From positions 186,001 to 250,000 of the forward strand of contig JAIXMG010000033.1 of the NCBI GenBank assembly GCA_025201345.1: 64,000 nucleotides of DNA. The letters are read 5' to 3'. A program made the translations under genes and the position numbers. This stretch comes from Thamnidium elegans (lineage: Eukaryota; Mucoromycota; Mucoromycetes; Mucorales; Mucoraceae). The notes under the pieces were generated by a model. The model made no database searches. It saw only the letters and a program-made list of their open reading frames with translations, and was not told the DNA's origin. Below are positions 11,067-23,919 of the stretch, in pieces. Positions within the stretch are counted from its first letter, which is position 1. The number at the start of each line of letters is the position of its first letter.

Positions 11067-13566
11067 TTAAACGTCTAGAATCTTTTCTTCAGACTTCTTT
11101 GGTTTATTCCTTGTGAATGGATACATTTGTGCTACATCTACAAACGCTGTATCGTCAATAGATTGTGTACTATTTGCTGGCGAGTGGTTTTCGGATACGG
11201 ATTCCTAAAACATAAAAAGATATATAAGTTTATATATTCATATTTATTACACGTATAAAAACATACTTCCATCACTTGAGAAAATTCTCTTGATTTTCTA
11301 GTTAAAAATGAAGAAAGATTTGAAAATAATCTTCCTGCTTGTTGTGTTGTTGTTTCTAATTCTCTCGTTGTTGATGTAGGCGAAGTAGATATCACTTTTA
11401 TTAAAAATTAGAATTCAATTTTTGTGTATGTTTTTGTTAAAAATAGATTTTTTATTTACCGTCTGTGGACCCTTCATTCCAGAACGCATCGACTCCTTTC
11501 ATTAACTTGGATCTACCACTAGAAACAGCTTTTGCTCCGCCCGACATTGCTTTTGATAACGTATTTCGAATAGGTGTTAAATTTTGTTTCAACTGTAAAT
11601 CTCGAAGCCGACTAAACATAACAAGAGTTAATATATATGTATATATAACAAAAAAAAAAAAACTCACTTTGATAACGTGTTTTGAAGGTCGGCAATTGAT
11701 ATATTTCCCATACCAGGATGTCCTGGCTCCACAATTTCATATATCTCATGATCCGTGTACTGATTCCATTTTCTAAAATTGTTTGTATCCCACCATGCTT
11801 TCAACCATTTCATACCATAATCGGACAAATAGTTATGTTCTTCGTTTTCGTCTGTCATGATCTCTTCCGAGTTTGTATCTTCATAAATCGTATCCATCAT
11901 ATTATGAACCTGTGCATGTTTCACACTAGATAACAGCGATAACACATATTCTTCAAACCTTGCCCGCAAGTAATCGTCTGATCCCAGGTACGTATTCTGT
12001 AAAGGTCGACTTGGGTCTGAAAAAAAATTTCAACACATATTTAGAATCAATAGTAACCCACACAATCATTTTCTCTTTAATTACCGTTTGTGTTCCATGT
12101 ATCATTTACTACTTTTACTATATTCTCCATCCATCTTCTGTCAGCAATTGTAGGACTTACCAAACTAACCAACTGGGTATTATAAAATTCCAACGTGCCA
12201 GTTTCGACATTCACCAAGACATCAATTTTGGTATCACTCTTATGATGAAAGAAGATTTGATTGGTAGTACCCACCACATAAGATTTTGTTTGATCTGAGG
12301 ATAACATATCGATTTGTTGTAAAGGTATATAGGGCTGAAAGAAAGATCCTTTTTCAAATATATTTAAAGGAAGTCCCATGTACTTTAATAAACTTTCTTT
12401 ACTACCATCCGATAAAATTTTGGCTTCAACTGTAGTACGATCTTCATCAGATGTATCTAGTTCCGGTGCACCAGAGTCTTGCAAGTTGCGTAAAAGGCCA
12501 GGTATCAGCGATGTTAGCGAGTATTGGAATGTACATAATCTTTCAACTGGGTACCCATAGAATAACAACTAAAACAACACCTCTCTCTATATTAACATTC
12601 CCCTTCTTTTTTTTTACACGTATAAAGAAACACTTACTCTTTTCTCAAGTAATAGTAATTTTAACAATATTAAAGTTTTGGATTTAAACTTGTATACCAG
12701 TTCTCGTAACGAGGTACCTAGATACACACACTGTTAAATTTATACATAATTTTTATTTTCTTCTTATTTACCCATATAAAGTGTTGAATCGTCAATAGGT
12801 CCATAAAAAGTACTATTTAAATTATTATATAAATTCTACACATAAAACTTTAGTTTTTTTGTTGATTCTATTTGACAGTAAAAAAAACTTACATAAAGTA
12901 TTTCAAGTTTAGTAAAATCACGTTGATTAAACCAAGCCGCTGTAATCACTGCTAATTTTTGCCGTAAAGGACCAAAAATGGGCTATAACAAATATATTAT
13001 GTTATGTTGAAAGATCATCTTTTGATTTTTACTTTTTTATTTCTTACCTGTTTAGCTAAAACAACGACTGCTTTTTGAACAATAGATCGAGTAATATCAG
13101 GTGTCTTTACCAATAAATCCTAACAAAAAAAAAAAAGCAACAATTTTATATCCTTTTTTCAATTTTTTTTTTTTTATACCTTACTTTGGTAGGAATTTGT
13201 CTGTTACAAGAAATGCCAAATAATGTAGTTTTTGCCACGGACCAACCAGGTACAGGAGGTAAATGAAAGTAGGCAAAGTCTTCGTCCTTTTGATGAGCTC
13301 CATCTACAAGAAAGTTAGCATATACTTTTTTTTAGAAAAAATAAATTTCACTGTCAAATGCAAGCATTACCAGGCAACGCAAGAAATGGTAAGAAACTCC
13401 ATTCTTCAGGTAATTCCAACTTTTCCAATGTCGTTTGATTCCCTTCATGATCTGGTAAAGGAGGTAAGCAAAACTCAACTATCGGTCCGTACGCATGATG
13501 AAATCCAACTACTAGTATTGCTGCTATCTGTGAATCTTTATCTTGTGCAAGTAGAGCTTGTTCCAT
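11067..13566 (-). CDS. AVL9: Late secretory pathway protein AVL9
   Basis: Eleven exons on the minus strand: 13566-13371, 13303-13185, 13119-13048, 12982-12893, 12835-12772, 12717-12638, 12568-12085, 12016-11668, 11611-11460, 11394-11267 and 11204-11067. All phases agree and give 623 residues. The N-terminal DENN-like region has the family hallmarks: VVGFHHAYGPIVEF near residue 19, LPEEWSFLPFLALP near 52, FAYFHLPP and TLFGISCNRQI. Further conserved pieces are FYGYPVERLCTFQYSL and the LIPGL segment. AVL9 is a conserved protein acting in Golgi-to-surface export, with relatives among Rab-regulating DENN proteins. The C-terminal 90 residues are Ser/Thr-rich and weakly conserved. At 623 residues it is somewhat shorter than yeast Avl9. 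It is divergently arranged with the gene at 13902. Confidence 0.92.
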
Positions 13567-13591
13567 AATATATATACAGAAAGTGAAAAGG

Positions 13592-13622
<31 letters not shown>

Positions 13623-13901
13623 TCAGATATTCTTCATTTTTCTTTATCAGTAAAGTAAAAGAACTCCGTCCATTGTCAGCTGCAGACAGTGATTGGCTCA
13701 AACGTTATATTATGCTGATAACCTTTTGAGCAGTCTTGTATACAAGCAAAAGGGGATTGAAAGGGTGAGCTTCTTTTTATTTATATCTCTTCTATTTTGA
13801 TCCTTCTTTTTCTCTTTTTTTTTTAAAAAAATAATAATAATAATATATCTTCTTTCTTTTTCCTTTACTCTTTTTTCTTTCTTTTAAAAAGACTTTATAT
13901 A
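13567..13901. promoter_or_regulatory. Divergent promoter region, AVL9 / LEA-2-like gene
   Basis: A 335-bp spacer between head-to-head genes. It holds an A run of about 29 nt near 13591-13619 and a T/C-rich stretch before the right-hand start. No specific factor site can be called. Confidence 0.4.
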
Positions 13902-15112
13902 ATGTCATTCCATCATGATATTGAAAGAAAGAGTTCAACTACAACTACACTATACTCTCCATCAATTAAAGGGCTTACGAAGACATCCACTGTATCCTCT
14001 AGAAGGTCTTCTACGCCATTAGCAGATAGATTTATGTCTTCCAATTATACAGTAAAAGAAGAAGAGAAGATAATTATAGAGATGGAACCAGATAACATAA
14101 CCCCTGAATACAGCAGTCAAAATGATCGACTTTTGCTTACAACTCCACCACCCCTTTTTCATCCAACCGATTTGATACAACGTAACATAAACCCCAATTT
14201 TTTTTTAATGCGTGTACTTAAATTAAACTTTTTATTATTATAGTAACGACTGAGGAAGAGGAAGAAGATCATTTACCATTAAAAAAACCTTTACCAGATA
14301 AGAAATCACATAAATGCCGTTCAAAGCCCACAACAAACCACTCAATCAAGTGCAGTAAGACGCATAATCATATGTGGGAGGAAAAAAAAAGAAAGTTAAA
14401 TCAAAAGAACAGAGTGCAACCAACAACAGATACCAATCAAACGTTCGAATTAGAAAAGCAAGTGTTACCACCTAAACCCTGGCTTCGCGGTGGATGTTGT
14501 TTTATTGGTAATAAACAACAAGGAGGTAAATGTTTTTGGTTTTGTGGTCGTAGAGAATGGGTGATGATTACGTTTCTATCTGTGATACTTTCATTTGTAT
14601 TAGCCTTTATACTTTGGCCACGTACACCACTGATAAGAATTGAAGGCGCCAAATTAACCGTACCTAATAAAGTAACTCAAACTCAACACGGTACGGAGCG
14701 TATGATGATGAGTAACGTAGCCTTTGAAAGTGTTTGGGTGTTAAATATCACTATGGATAATCGACGTAATTATCTTTCAACTAGATTTAATAGAATACAA
14801 ATTATTGCAAAGGACGCATTGACTGGTTTATTAATTGGTAAAGGTCAACAAGACGATAATAATATTTATTTACCAGGTCATACCATTTCTACTATTCAAT
14901 TACCCATATCAGTGAATTATCAGGCAAGAGATCGATCTGATACCACATTTTCAAATTTATTAAGAGCGTGTACTAATACAACTGAAATTCAACATCATTC
15001 ACTTTCAATCCAGTTTTGGTTTACGTTGTATATATTTGGTTTAGATTGGCTGGGATATAAACCTTCGGTTATTGCTACGCCTGCCACTGGAGGCTTTTTT
15101 TGTCCTTCTTAG
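13902..15112 (+). CDS. LEA-2-like single-pass membrane protein
   Basis: Two exons, 13902-14181 and 14244-15112, giving 382 residues. The first 190 residues are Ser/Thr-rich, then acidic and basic, and look disordered and cytosolic. A short Cys-rich patch (GGCCFIGNKQQGGKCFWFCG) precedes one clear transmembrane helix near residues 203-223 (MITFLSVILSFVLAFILW). The C-terminal domain begins PRTPLIRIEGAKL and includes a beta-rich WVLNITMDNRRN core and the ending GGFFCPS. This fits the LEA_2/late-embryogenesis-abundant-like fold found in many fungal type II membrane proteins. Function is unknown; a role in cell-surface or vacuole membrane stress responses would be guesswork. The splice at 14181/14244 is phase 1 and restores one continuous frame. 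Confidence 0.75.
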
Positions 15113-15321
15113 AAATAAATTTACATCTCTCTCTCTCTCTCGCTCTCTTAATATTTTTGTATCATTAGAAACTTTGATTATAAGAAAATGCCCCCTCATT
15201 TTTGGTGCCCTACCCTAACTTTCAATATTTTTTATATAAACGTCAATGTTTTTTTTAAAAAAAACCTTTTTTCTTTTCTTTATTTTTTTCGTAACCTATT
15301 TTTTTTTTATATAATATATAC

Positions 15322-15783
15322 ATGATTCCATCTTGGGTATGGGCTATTATAGCAATTGTTCTTTGTTTACTTTTAACTATTTTAACCTATACAATTTACA
15401 AAAAGAAACGTACACAAACCTTAAATAAAGATGATGAAGAAAAACCAGATGTACCTGTTCCATTACCTACTACTCCTTTCGACCCAAAAACTATTAGATC
15501 TCAAGATACTATGCAATTATACGGACAACAGTTTGCACTTGTCGAACCATCGCAAACTGCTTTATCGCCTCCACCTCAACGAGAACCAAAGACTTGTACT
15601 TTATCTGACATCGCTCCTCCTCCAGATTCTTTACCAAAGAATCGTGGTGTATTTTCACTTTCTCCTCATCAAGAAACCGACGACTCTACAATTCAGGACA
15701 ATAGTAGCACTACACGGACAATTACTCCGTTCCAGGGTACCACCGATTGGCGAGGTCCAACACCACCATGGACACAACATTAA
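15322..15783 (+). CDS. Small single-pass membrane protein, unknown
   Basis: Intronless ORF of 153 residues. Residues 4-26 form a strong N-terminal transmembrane helix (WVWAIIAIVLCLLLTILTYT) followed by a basic stop-transfer KKKR. The rest is a hydrophilic, Pro/Ser/Thr-rich tail (SPPPQREPK, IAPPPDSL, WRGPTPPW) with no recognised domain. With an N-out signal-anchor topology the tail would be cytosolic and could carry short linear or SH3-type proline motifs. The family is not recognised. It lies 209 bp after the LEA-2-like gene on the same strand, separated by CT and T-rich DNA. Confidence 0.65.
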   Translation: MIPSWVWAIIAIVLCLLLTILTYTIYKKKRTQTLNKDDEEKPDVPVPLPTTPFDPKTIRSQDTMQLYGQQFALVEPSQTALSPPPQREPKTCTLSDIAPPPDSLPKNRGVFSLSPHQETDDSTIQDNSSTTRTITPFQGTTDWRGPTPPWTQH

Positions 15784-15921
15784 AACAAATAAAGTGCAGT
15801 AAATTTGATCTTTTTTTTTGGTTCAAATTAAGATTTTTTAACCCGAGGGGAAATAATATATATAAATTAAATAAATTAAATATAAAAAAACAGAAAGGGT
15901 TTATTTTTATCTTTTTTAATA

Positions 15922-16894
<973 letters not shown>

Positions 16895-17057
16895 CATTTT
16901 TTTATTCTCTAAACATTTATACAGCTCCGTTATTATATATTATTAATTGGAATATTCACAAATATACTTATACAGCTCCTCATTTTTTTTTATTACAGTA
17001 TATATAATTATCTCGAAAAAAAAAAATACTAAATTATCCAGCGCCCTAAAATTTTAT

Positions 17058-19424
17058 TTAATAAGGCGGTTCCCAATATTTTACAGTAGATAGCATACTA
17101 ACATCAAGTGCGTTTAATAATTGCTTTTCAATCTTTTCATAGTACTCCCAAATACCTCTTTCTGCTCCATTAAATATATACCCTCTACGTAGTATTTCTA
17201 TACATCGTACCGCGTACTCTCTTGCCAATTGAACATCTCTTTCGGTTAAATAATTAGAGGCATCTGACTCTTGTAAATCAACAGCTGTCATTCCCAGACA
17301 AGCATTTCGCATCAAGATATCCCAAGCACATAATAAAGAAGGTACCGGGATAGTGCAAGCCTGTAATGTTGTACATTGATATTCTAGCAGCCGTACCACC
17401 GTTATAGAGCACTTGTGACATACTTCTTGTGCTCGTAACGCATGTACCGACAAAACAGTATCGTCATCATCCGTATCATCTGAAGAAGAAGAAGATAGAG
17501 TATTTGATGAGGACAATGATGCAAGAGCAGGGGACTGAGACTCTCTCACTTTTTTCTTTTGTTTCTTTTGTCGTGTAGTTTCAACTGGTTCTGTTCTTTC
17601 TTGTAACATGGACAGATCCATAATTGTTGGATGTCGTTTAATAACCGGTAAAAAAGGTTCATGTAAAGCCAGTAACGATTGATAAAACCTAGCAGCCAAC
17701 GTAACAGAGACCACATCGCATCTACCGTCCTCTTGCAGTCTATGTTTAAACTCGGTATCATCTAACCCATCTTCAAATATGGAAGGCGCTAATCTATAGT
17801 TCAGCGGTATCTGATGATAATACACTTGTTTTAAATCCTCTTCTGTCTTTAACAAGAACGAAAGTGGGACCATATCATCTAATCCGAATCGAACTCTTGA
17901 GAAGTAAGGTCCGACGACTTTTACCATACATCCAATATAATGTTCCTTCATAATAGCTCGTATCGTTTGCTTTGATTCATCCGGCATTGGTTTTGGATCA
18001 TATAACTCTGCACAAATAGATTGAAACAACTTTTGAAATGTCGTGTTTTCTTTATTACATAGTTTATGTTTAGGTTGTTTAACAGGAACACCTCTTTGAT
18101 TATTTACAAACTGAATAAACTGTACTGCGTCTTGAAATCCAGCATGTAGTCGTTTAAAAGTTTCGTATTCGCGCATATATCGACTTTGAATTTTAGATTT
18201 TAAAGTTCTTTTTGTAGTTGTATAAACAGGTTCCAATCGATACGTATCTTCGGCTAAGATCTGTCGAATGCGAATTGCCATTTCCAAATACATGTTCGCT
18301 TCTTGCGGTCGTAACAGGTTGACTTTATACAGCGACATATGCAAGTATGCTACCATGGTCTCCATTGATACCTGATCAAATTGTTTAGAAACTGCAGTTC
18401 TCGACTTTTGAAAATAATATTCTGCTAAAGCCATGTGTTCCGTATAAGGAACAATAGACAATGCGTGTTTACAATGCATGGTCAACACAGCTGCCGAAAG
18501 AGCGCACACCACAGGTGATGATTCAGGGTCCGCCCGTCTATCTACAAACAAATCATAAAATGTCTTTTGATGAAATATAACTCGATGCAAGAACCTACAA
18601 CTGAAATAAGCATCTATCAGTTGCAGCGCTAAATTATTTTGTTGTGAAATAACTTTAGGGGCTTCTAAAAGTTTTTTAGGTTGTTGCTGCTGTTGTTGTT
18701 GTTGTTGGGAGGTTTGAATACAATGCAAGGTTGCACGATAATTTCCTTTTCTTAAAATGCTAGATAGGACATGTCGATGTAAGTACCCTCCACCAGCCGA
18801 TAAAGATGCTAATGTTGGTTGTTTGATAATAGGGTACAATGATTGTGTTCCGAGTGTTTCTATATGTTTTAATAAACTAGTATAGGATTGGATATCGGTA
18901 TGGATCGAAAATCGACCTTGTTTGAGGGTGAGCTGCCAATTGGCTGGTGTTGCGGTAGTAGGTTGTATAGATCGACTGACAGTGGTATCAAAATCATCGT
19001 CGGCGTATGCACTGTCATGCTTAATAAGCAACGGTGACTTTAATAAATACATTTCTCTTTCCATCGTTCTTATAATGTCTTCTAATACTTCAACATGTAA
19101 TTGAACTTGCTGATTTTGTATGGAATCAAGGTACTCGATTTTCGGTGGTGAAACTGGTTTTAAATAATAACATTGAATGCCAAGTCGTTTACATCTATTT
19201 GAATCCTTTTATTGTTAATCGTGCGATTAGAGTTTTTTTTTTTTTTTTTTTTTTTTTATACCTTTCACAAGGTTGTCCAGCAGAACACTTTTTCTTTCGT
19301 TCTCGGCAACCTGTCAAAAAAAAAAAGTAAGTTTAGTTGTCATGGTAAGTGCATTTTTATTCGCTGTATGTTTTTTAAATTCACCTTCGCAAGGAACTGT
19401 TTTTCCTTTACGTACAGTTGCCAT
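17058..19424 (-). CDS. Zn2Cys6 fungal transcription factor
   Basis: Three exons on the minus strand, 19424-19385, 19310-19262 and 19194-17058, giving 741 residues. The N terminus holds a canonical binuclear zinc cluster C-x2-C-x6-C-x5-C-x2-C-x6-C (CEGCRERKKKCSAGQPCERC, then KRLGIQC). The cluster is split across all three exons. A short linker and a likely coiled-coil dimerisation stretch follow (QNQQVQLHVEVLEDIIRTME). The middle region resembles the fungal-specific transcription factor domain, for example DAYFSCRFLHRVIFHQKTFYDLF near residue 230. A polyQ tract lies near residue 200, and an acidic Ser/Asp stretch (SSSSDDTDDDD) near 605 could be an activation region. The DNA target and pathway cannot be inferred, since no metabolic cluster is adjacent. 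Confidence 0.88.
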
Positions 19425-20264
19425 AGTTAATATTAAAAGAAGAAAAGAGATTAAAAAAATAAAAACGATTTTGCTTTGACAGTCCGCTTAAAAATGGCCG
19501 TTTTCTCCTCCCCCCCCCCATTAATCACTTGAACTACTCAATGTTTTTATCCTGTATGTTTTTACATTGGAGAGATTAAAACACTTTTGTATTTTCCAAT
19601 CAAGCCCCCCCCCCCCTTTTTTTTTTTAAGAATTCGATTCATACTATTTTGATACAAGACTTTGATTCAAATAACGGATAATAGCTCGATCTAAAAAAAG
19701 CTTTTTTTTCTTATCAGATTTAAAAGAAGGTCTAGGCCGGCTGATGAAACCTTTTCTCAAAAAAAAAAAATAGCTATAAATAAAAACTACAGATCAAACT
19801 CTATTTTACGTATTATATGTTAAATACTTAACAGCAAGATACTCCTTATTTAACTCTAAATTCGTCATAGTAAGTGATTGACAGCAAATTGATATACGGA
19901 CCACTTTGTTAGTTAGTGGCCGTTTTTTAAAACATAGTTCTTTAATTGGTGACACAGTAAGTTAATAAATACAGTAAACCTGTATTATTCTAAGCGTCTT
20001 TCTTACTTAATTATTCCTTCAGAATATGAATTTCTGTACACTCAAATGCTCCAATTTTTAAAATAATCGTCACTTAGTTGATACACCGCTTCCCAAAGGG
20101 GAATGTCGCAGATGACATCACAAAAATGCTTTTTTTTTTTTCAATCCAAAGGGAACGGAATAAAAAAAAATTCTTCCTTATTTTCTTCGTCACAGCCCCC
20201 AAACAGGAGGATATATTTCGCGCCAGAAGAAAAAAAATTCAAAAATTATAAATAAAAAAAAAAT
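19425..20264. promoter_or_regulatory. Divergent intergenic region
   Basis: Shared upstream region of 840 bp between the Zn2Cys6 gene and the bromodomain gene. It has two C tracts (about 19507-19518 and 19605-19616) and several A/T runs. No protein or RNA gene is visible. Confidence 0.45.
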
Positions 20265-22130
20265 ATGTCGTATTCTCCAGAACTTTCACCCATTGATTAC
20301 TCTGAAGATGAAAAGGAACCCGTCGCCCCACCAACCATTAAACTAAAATTAAAGCTTAATCCCTATCCCACAGCAGCAGCGGCAGAGGATAAAAAAAAGA
20401 AGAAGCATAAAAAGAAGCACAAGAAACATAAAAAGTCGAAACGGTCTGATAGAGAAGAAGAAGAAGAGGAACCTGTGTATCATAGACATGTAGGTGGTAA
20501 AAGACCTTTTGCAATGTTACAACAACAAAATCAACAACATCAACAACAACCAGAATCCGATAATGAGAGTTATCATCCAACAGATACAAAAAAGACAAAG
20601 TATGAACCAACTGTTTATGAATATGATCAACAGCCATTAGAAAATACTAATCAACAACAGCAGCAACAACAACAGCAACAACAACAACAACAACAACAAC
20701 GGCAACGTACTTCCATTAAACAAGAAAGACGTACTTCTTCAATGAAGTCAACTTCAACAAACGGTGAAAAACCAAAAAAGAGAGGTAGACCAACCAATAA
20801 AGCAAAAGCAGCGGCTATTATTGCTCAGTTACCACCAAAAGTACCCGAAACGCCTAAAAAAGATATGAAATCCATCTTTTTAAAATTATTAGATACAGTT
20901 CAAAAGTAAAAGGATCACTTCTTTTTTTTTCTAAAAAAAACTTCAACTAACTTGTTCTGTCTATAAACAAATAGGAAAGATGCCTATGGTTTCTTTTTAG
21001 AGCCTGTCAACCCAAAACTAGTACCTGATTACTTAAAGATTATTAAAAACCCCATGGACTTTTCCACCATGCGAAAGAAAGTAATGGAAGGAGCCTACAC
21101 TACTGTTGATTTATTCCGTTCTGATTTTAATTTGATCACCACCAACGCCAAAATATACAACTCGGTTGAAACAATCTATTGGAAATGTGCAGAACGAATT
21201 AGAGAAGCAGGTACCAAATTAATTGATCGAGCCGAAAAGCAAATCGAAGAAGAAAAATTGGCAGTTGTACAAGAAGAAGAAAAAAAAGAGTCCTTTTCAG
21301 CTCGAAAGCTATCAATTTCATTCGCTAATCGAAAGGAATCATTTGGTATTAAAGAAGAAGAAGTCGATATAATGGGTATTGATAATAATGTACCTTCGTT
21401 ACGTAAACAAAGTAGACAAGGTTCTGAAATGAATATAAGAGAAGCGAGTATTGATTTAGCGCATTCGCGTGCATTAACCCCAATTCGATCCATTACAAAC
21501 ACTCCCTACAAAAAGAAAAAGAAGAAGGTAGCTGATACAGGTGTATTATATGCACCTGATGGTTCACTTAATATAGTAGGAGGTGTTCACGATTTACTTA
21601 CTCTTTTACCAATCGATCCATCATTTGCTCAACCACCTCAATTAACCACTTCCAACCCTTCTGCACTTCCATCCGCCTTCTTTTTAAACCGACATTCAGC
21701 TGATGATTTCTTCCACAATAAACATTTAGTTCATTCAGCACACTTTTGTGATTATGGACCATTTACAACATTAGGTGGTCAACCACCTGGTGCATTCTAC
21801 ACGACACAAGATGCATCTTATATCTATCCATTGTACGGCGACGATCGCGGTGAAGCTTACATGAAGAGTTTATGGGAATTTTTAGATCAAGATGAAAATG
21901 ATACCATGTTGGTAGATAAAATTGATCAAACATCAAATTATTTAACTCGTGGTGCATGGCAAGTAGTTAAACAAGTATTGCAACGTAAAGCTGATCATAT
22001 TGATGGTGAGACGGCAAGGACTTATGAGCCTGTCAAGACAGAATCTGGCTTGATAAATGTTGCTGATATTGTAGATAAAATTGAACAGAAAAAGTTAAAT
22101 GATGCAACGGAACCTGTTGGTACACAATAA
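20265..22130 (+). CDS. BRD7/BRD9-like bromodomain protein
   Basis: Two exons, 20265-20905 and 20975-22130, giving 598 residues. The N terminus is acidic, then strongly basic (KKKKHKKKHKKHKKSKR near residue 45), with a polyQ tract near 130-145 and an AT-hook-like KPKKRGRPTNK near 168. A bromodomain spans about 195-300. It is recognisable from YGFFLEPV, NPKLVPDYLKIIKNPMDF and the acetyl-lysine-pocket region ITTNAKIYNS with its conserved Asn. The C-terminal half (VLYAPDGSLNIV and the DYGPFTTLG region) matches the DUF3512-type region of BRD7/BRD9. These proteins are SWI/SNF-class chromatin-remodeller subunits that read acetylated histones. The intron falls within the bromodomain-linker junction (QK|K). 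Confidence 0.87.
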
Positions 22131-23069
22131 AATAAATACGGGCGTTTCACTGCCAATTTAAACTATTTTCGTGCTTTAATAAAAAAAAACGTAGCATGAA
22201 ATTCGAAATTTAATTCGCAGACTCTTTTATTTTTATTGTGGATAATATTACCTTGTTCATACCAATTGAGCAATTATGGACTTTAGTTAAAACCCTGGAT
22301 CAAATGTCAAAAGTTACAAGATGCATACGGATACTTCTGCTAAGCATCCTCGTCGCTTGTATGACAGTGTATTTTCTTATTTAGTAGTGTGGTAAAAGTC
22401 CTCCCTTGTTGGTATTACCTTCCCAAAAAGACCTCTGCTTGTAATGTATGCATCTTAAAGATTAGTAATTATATGCATACATATGATATATATTTTTGAG
22501 CTGCTTGGCTAATTACTTAAACATTTCTTTGTGCGGTAGCATCAGTCGACGAGAGACATACTGCCTTGGGTAACGAGTTTCTAAAAGGAGAAAAGCTTAT
22601 GGTTATTGAAGGGTGAAACCTCCGCATACAAACGGCTTCCTTCTATTACTTTCAGTTTTACTACCTTTAAGATACTGAATACAGCTGGGGAGGTTATTCC
22701 GGTATGTGAACCCCTATTCTTTACATCGCCGTAGTGGGCGCGGTTTTCCCTCTCAAGGGTAGATTTAGATTTTGGTCTTTTACTGTAATGCGCAAATTTA
22801 TTTTAAATCAATAGTGGAAATCGTCACTTTTTACAAACAAAACAATTATCTATATGATATAGCATCTTTAAATGAAGAAACCTGATAATAAAACTTTAAC
22901 CAGGTAGCTTTTAATTTTAGATATAAGTTATTAAAATATACAACTAATGAGCGTTAAGTTTTATTTAGGTAATCTTGGAGAATAATTTCCTGACCCTATC
23001 TTTATAGTTCTTGGGCCTGTTTTGCTGGCGTATCCCGAATAGCATCGATTCTGTAAGAATAGTATATAC
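22131..23069. other. Intergenic with dispersed-repeat copy
   Basis: Non-genic stretch of about 940 bp. Positions 22186-22375 are a diverged copy of 30490-30722 (shared blocks ACGTAGC-TGAAATTCGAA, GTGGATAAT-TTACCTTGTTCATACCAA and ATGTCAAAAGTTAC). The 22530-22760 part is locally GC-richer and may be the degraded 5' half of the Fanzor relic that follows, although no clean frame is visible. Confidence 0.5.
22186..22375 (+). repeat. Dispersed repeat, copy A (possible DDE transposase relic)
   Basis: Aligns by eye with 30490-30722 over most of its length with scattered substitutions and a central gap. Copy B has an open frame reading YFIVDNVTLFIPTDEQ, which resembles the second-aspartate block of Tc1/mariner-type DDE transposases. 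Copy A is more decayed. The transposase reading is tentative. Confidence 0.5.
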
Positions 23070-23810
23070 TGTGATGTGAAAGCAAATCCCGGCGATCAGT
23101 TTAATGCTTCCTTTTGCTTAGCACAAATATATATTCATATAAATGTACCCCTTTTCGCCTGCTTCCTGCTGCGTACATCGTGGATACCTTCTTATATTAC
23201 TATTGACTCCAAGTTATTATATCAAAATATTATGGGACGCTCCTGGACTACTGTTGAACGTGATAAACCCGCAATGTGACGAGATGCGATTAATTTGGAT
23301 TTGGATCCATTTAAAACTCAAGAAGGCGGTGCTCTTCGATTTAAAGGAACTATTCAAACGGATGGGGTAGGTGTGTCTATTATCAAAAAGCATTTGGATA
23401 CACAAACAACCTATACCGCAAGTCGTCTCTCAGAGACGGAACAGTTTCGTTATATTAGTGATCTTACACCTCAATAATATCAGCAGTTAGAAGAACGGTG
23501 TGTAGTGATTGACCCTGGTCGAAGAGATATGTTGTATCGTGTTCACGAGATCTCAACAAGTGAGAACCGAATTATCTTTCATTACACTAAGCCCGGACGA
23601 AACAAACATGAAAAACAAAAGAAGTATAGCCATATTTTAAAAGATATCAAGCCTTCTCATATCTTAGATGCCGAAAGAACGTTAGTGAATTCAAGGTCTT
23701 TAAACTTGGGCAAATTTGAAGGATTTTAAAGAAGTAAAGCAGCTTTAGAGAATATACTCACAAGTTTTTATAAAGATACAACAGCTACATATGACACTGC
23801 CCATCCATAA
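23070..23810 (+). pseudogene. Fanzor (eukaryotic TnpB-like) relic
   Basis: One reading frame runs from about 23076 to 23807, broken only by in-frame stops at 23277, 23475 and 23727. Its content matches the C-terminal half of Fanzor proteins. First comes a LLRTSWIPSYITIDSKLL segment, then FKGTIQTDGVGVSIIKKH (the conserved TDGVSVS-type block). Next is VVIDPGRRDMLYRV, the RuvC-I motif with its catalytic Asp, then a KY-x-ILKDIKPSHI helix region and ALENILTSFY. Fanzors are RNA-guided DNA endonucleases carried by eukaryotic transposons. RuvC-II/III and the zinc finger are absent: the frame ends about 110 bp before the SPT3 start codon, so the 3' part is lost. The first stop is CGA-to-TGA compatible. 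No omega-RNA or terminal repeats could be identified. This is a dead fragment. Confidence 0.72.
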
Positions 23811-23919
23811 CGCTCTTCTCTTTTTTTTTTCGGATGAGTAAAGGTGAACTGGGTTTAAATAAAGTACAACCTCTACTTTTTTTCTTTCTTTCTGTTAAAC
23901 ACACTTGTACATATAAAAA

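Noticed and set aside
13263..13568. Plus-strand ORF of 101 codons opposite AVL9
   Set aside because: Lies across AVL9 exons 1 and 2 and an intron on the other strand; shadow ORF with no domain.
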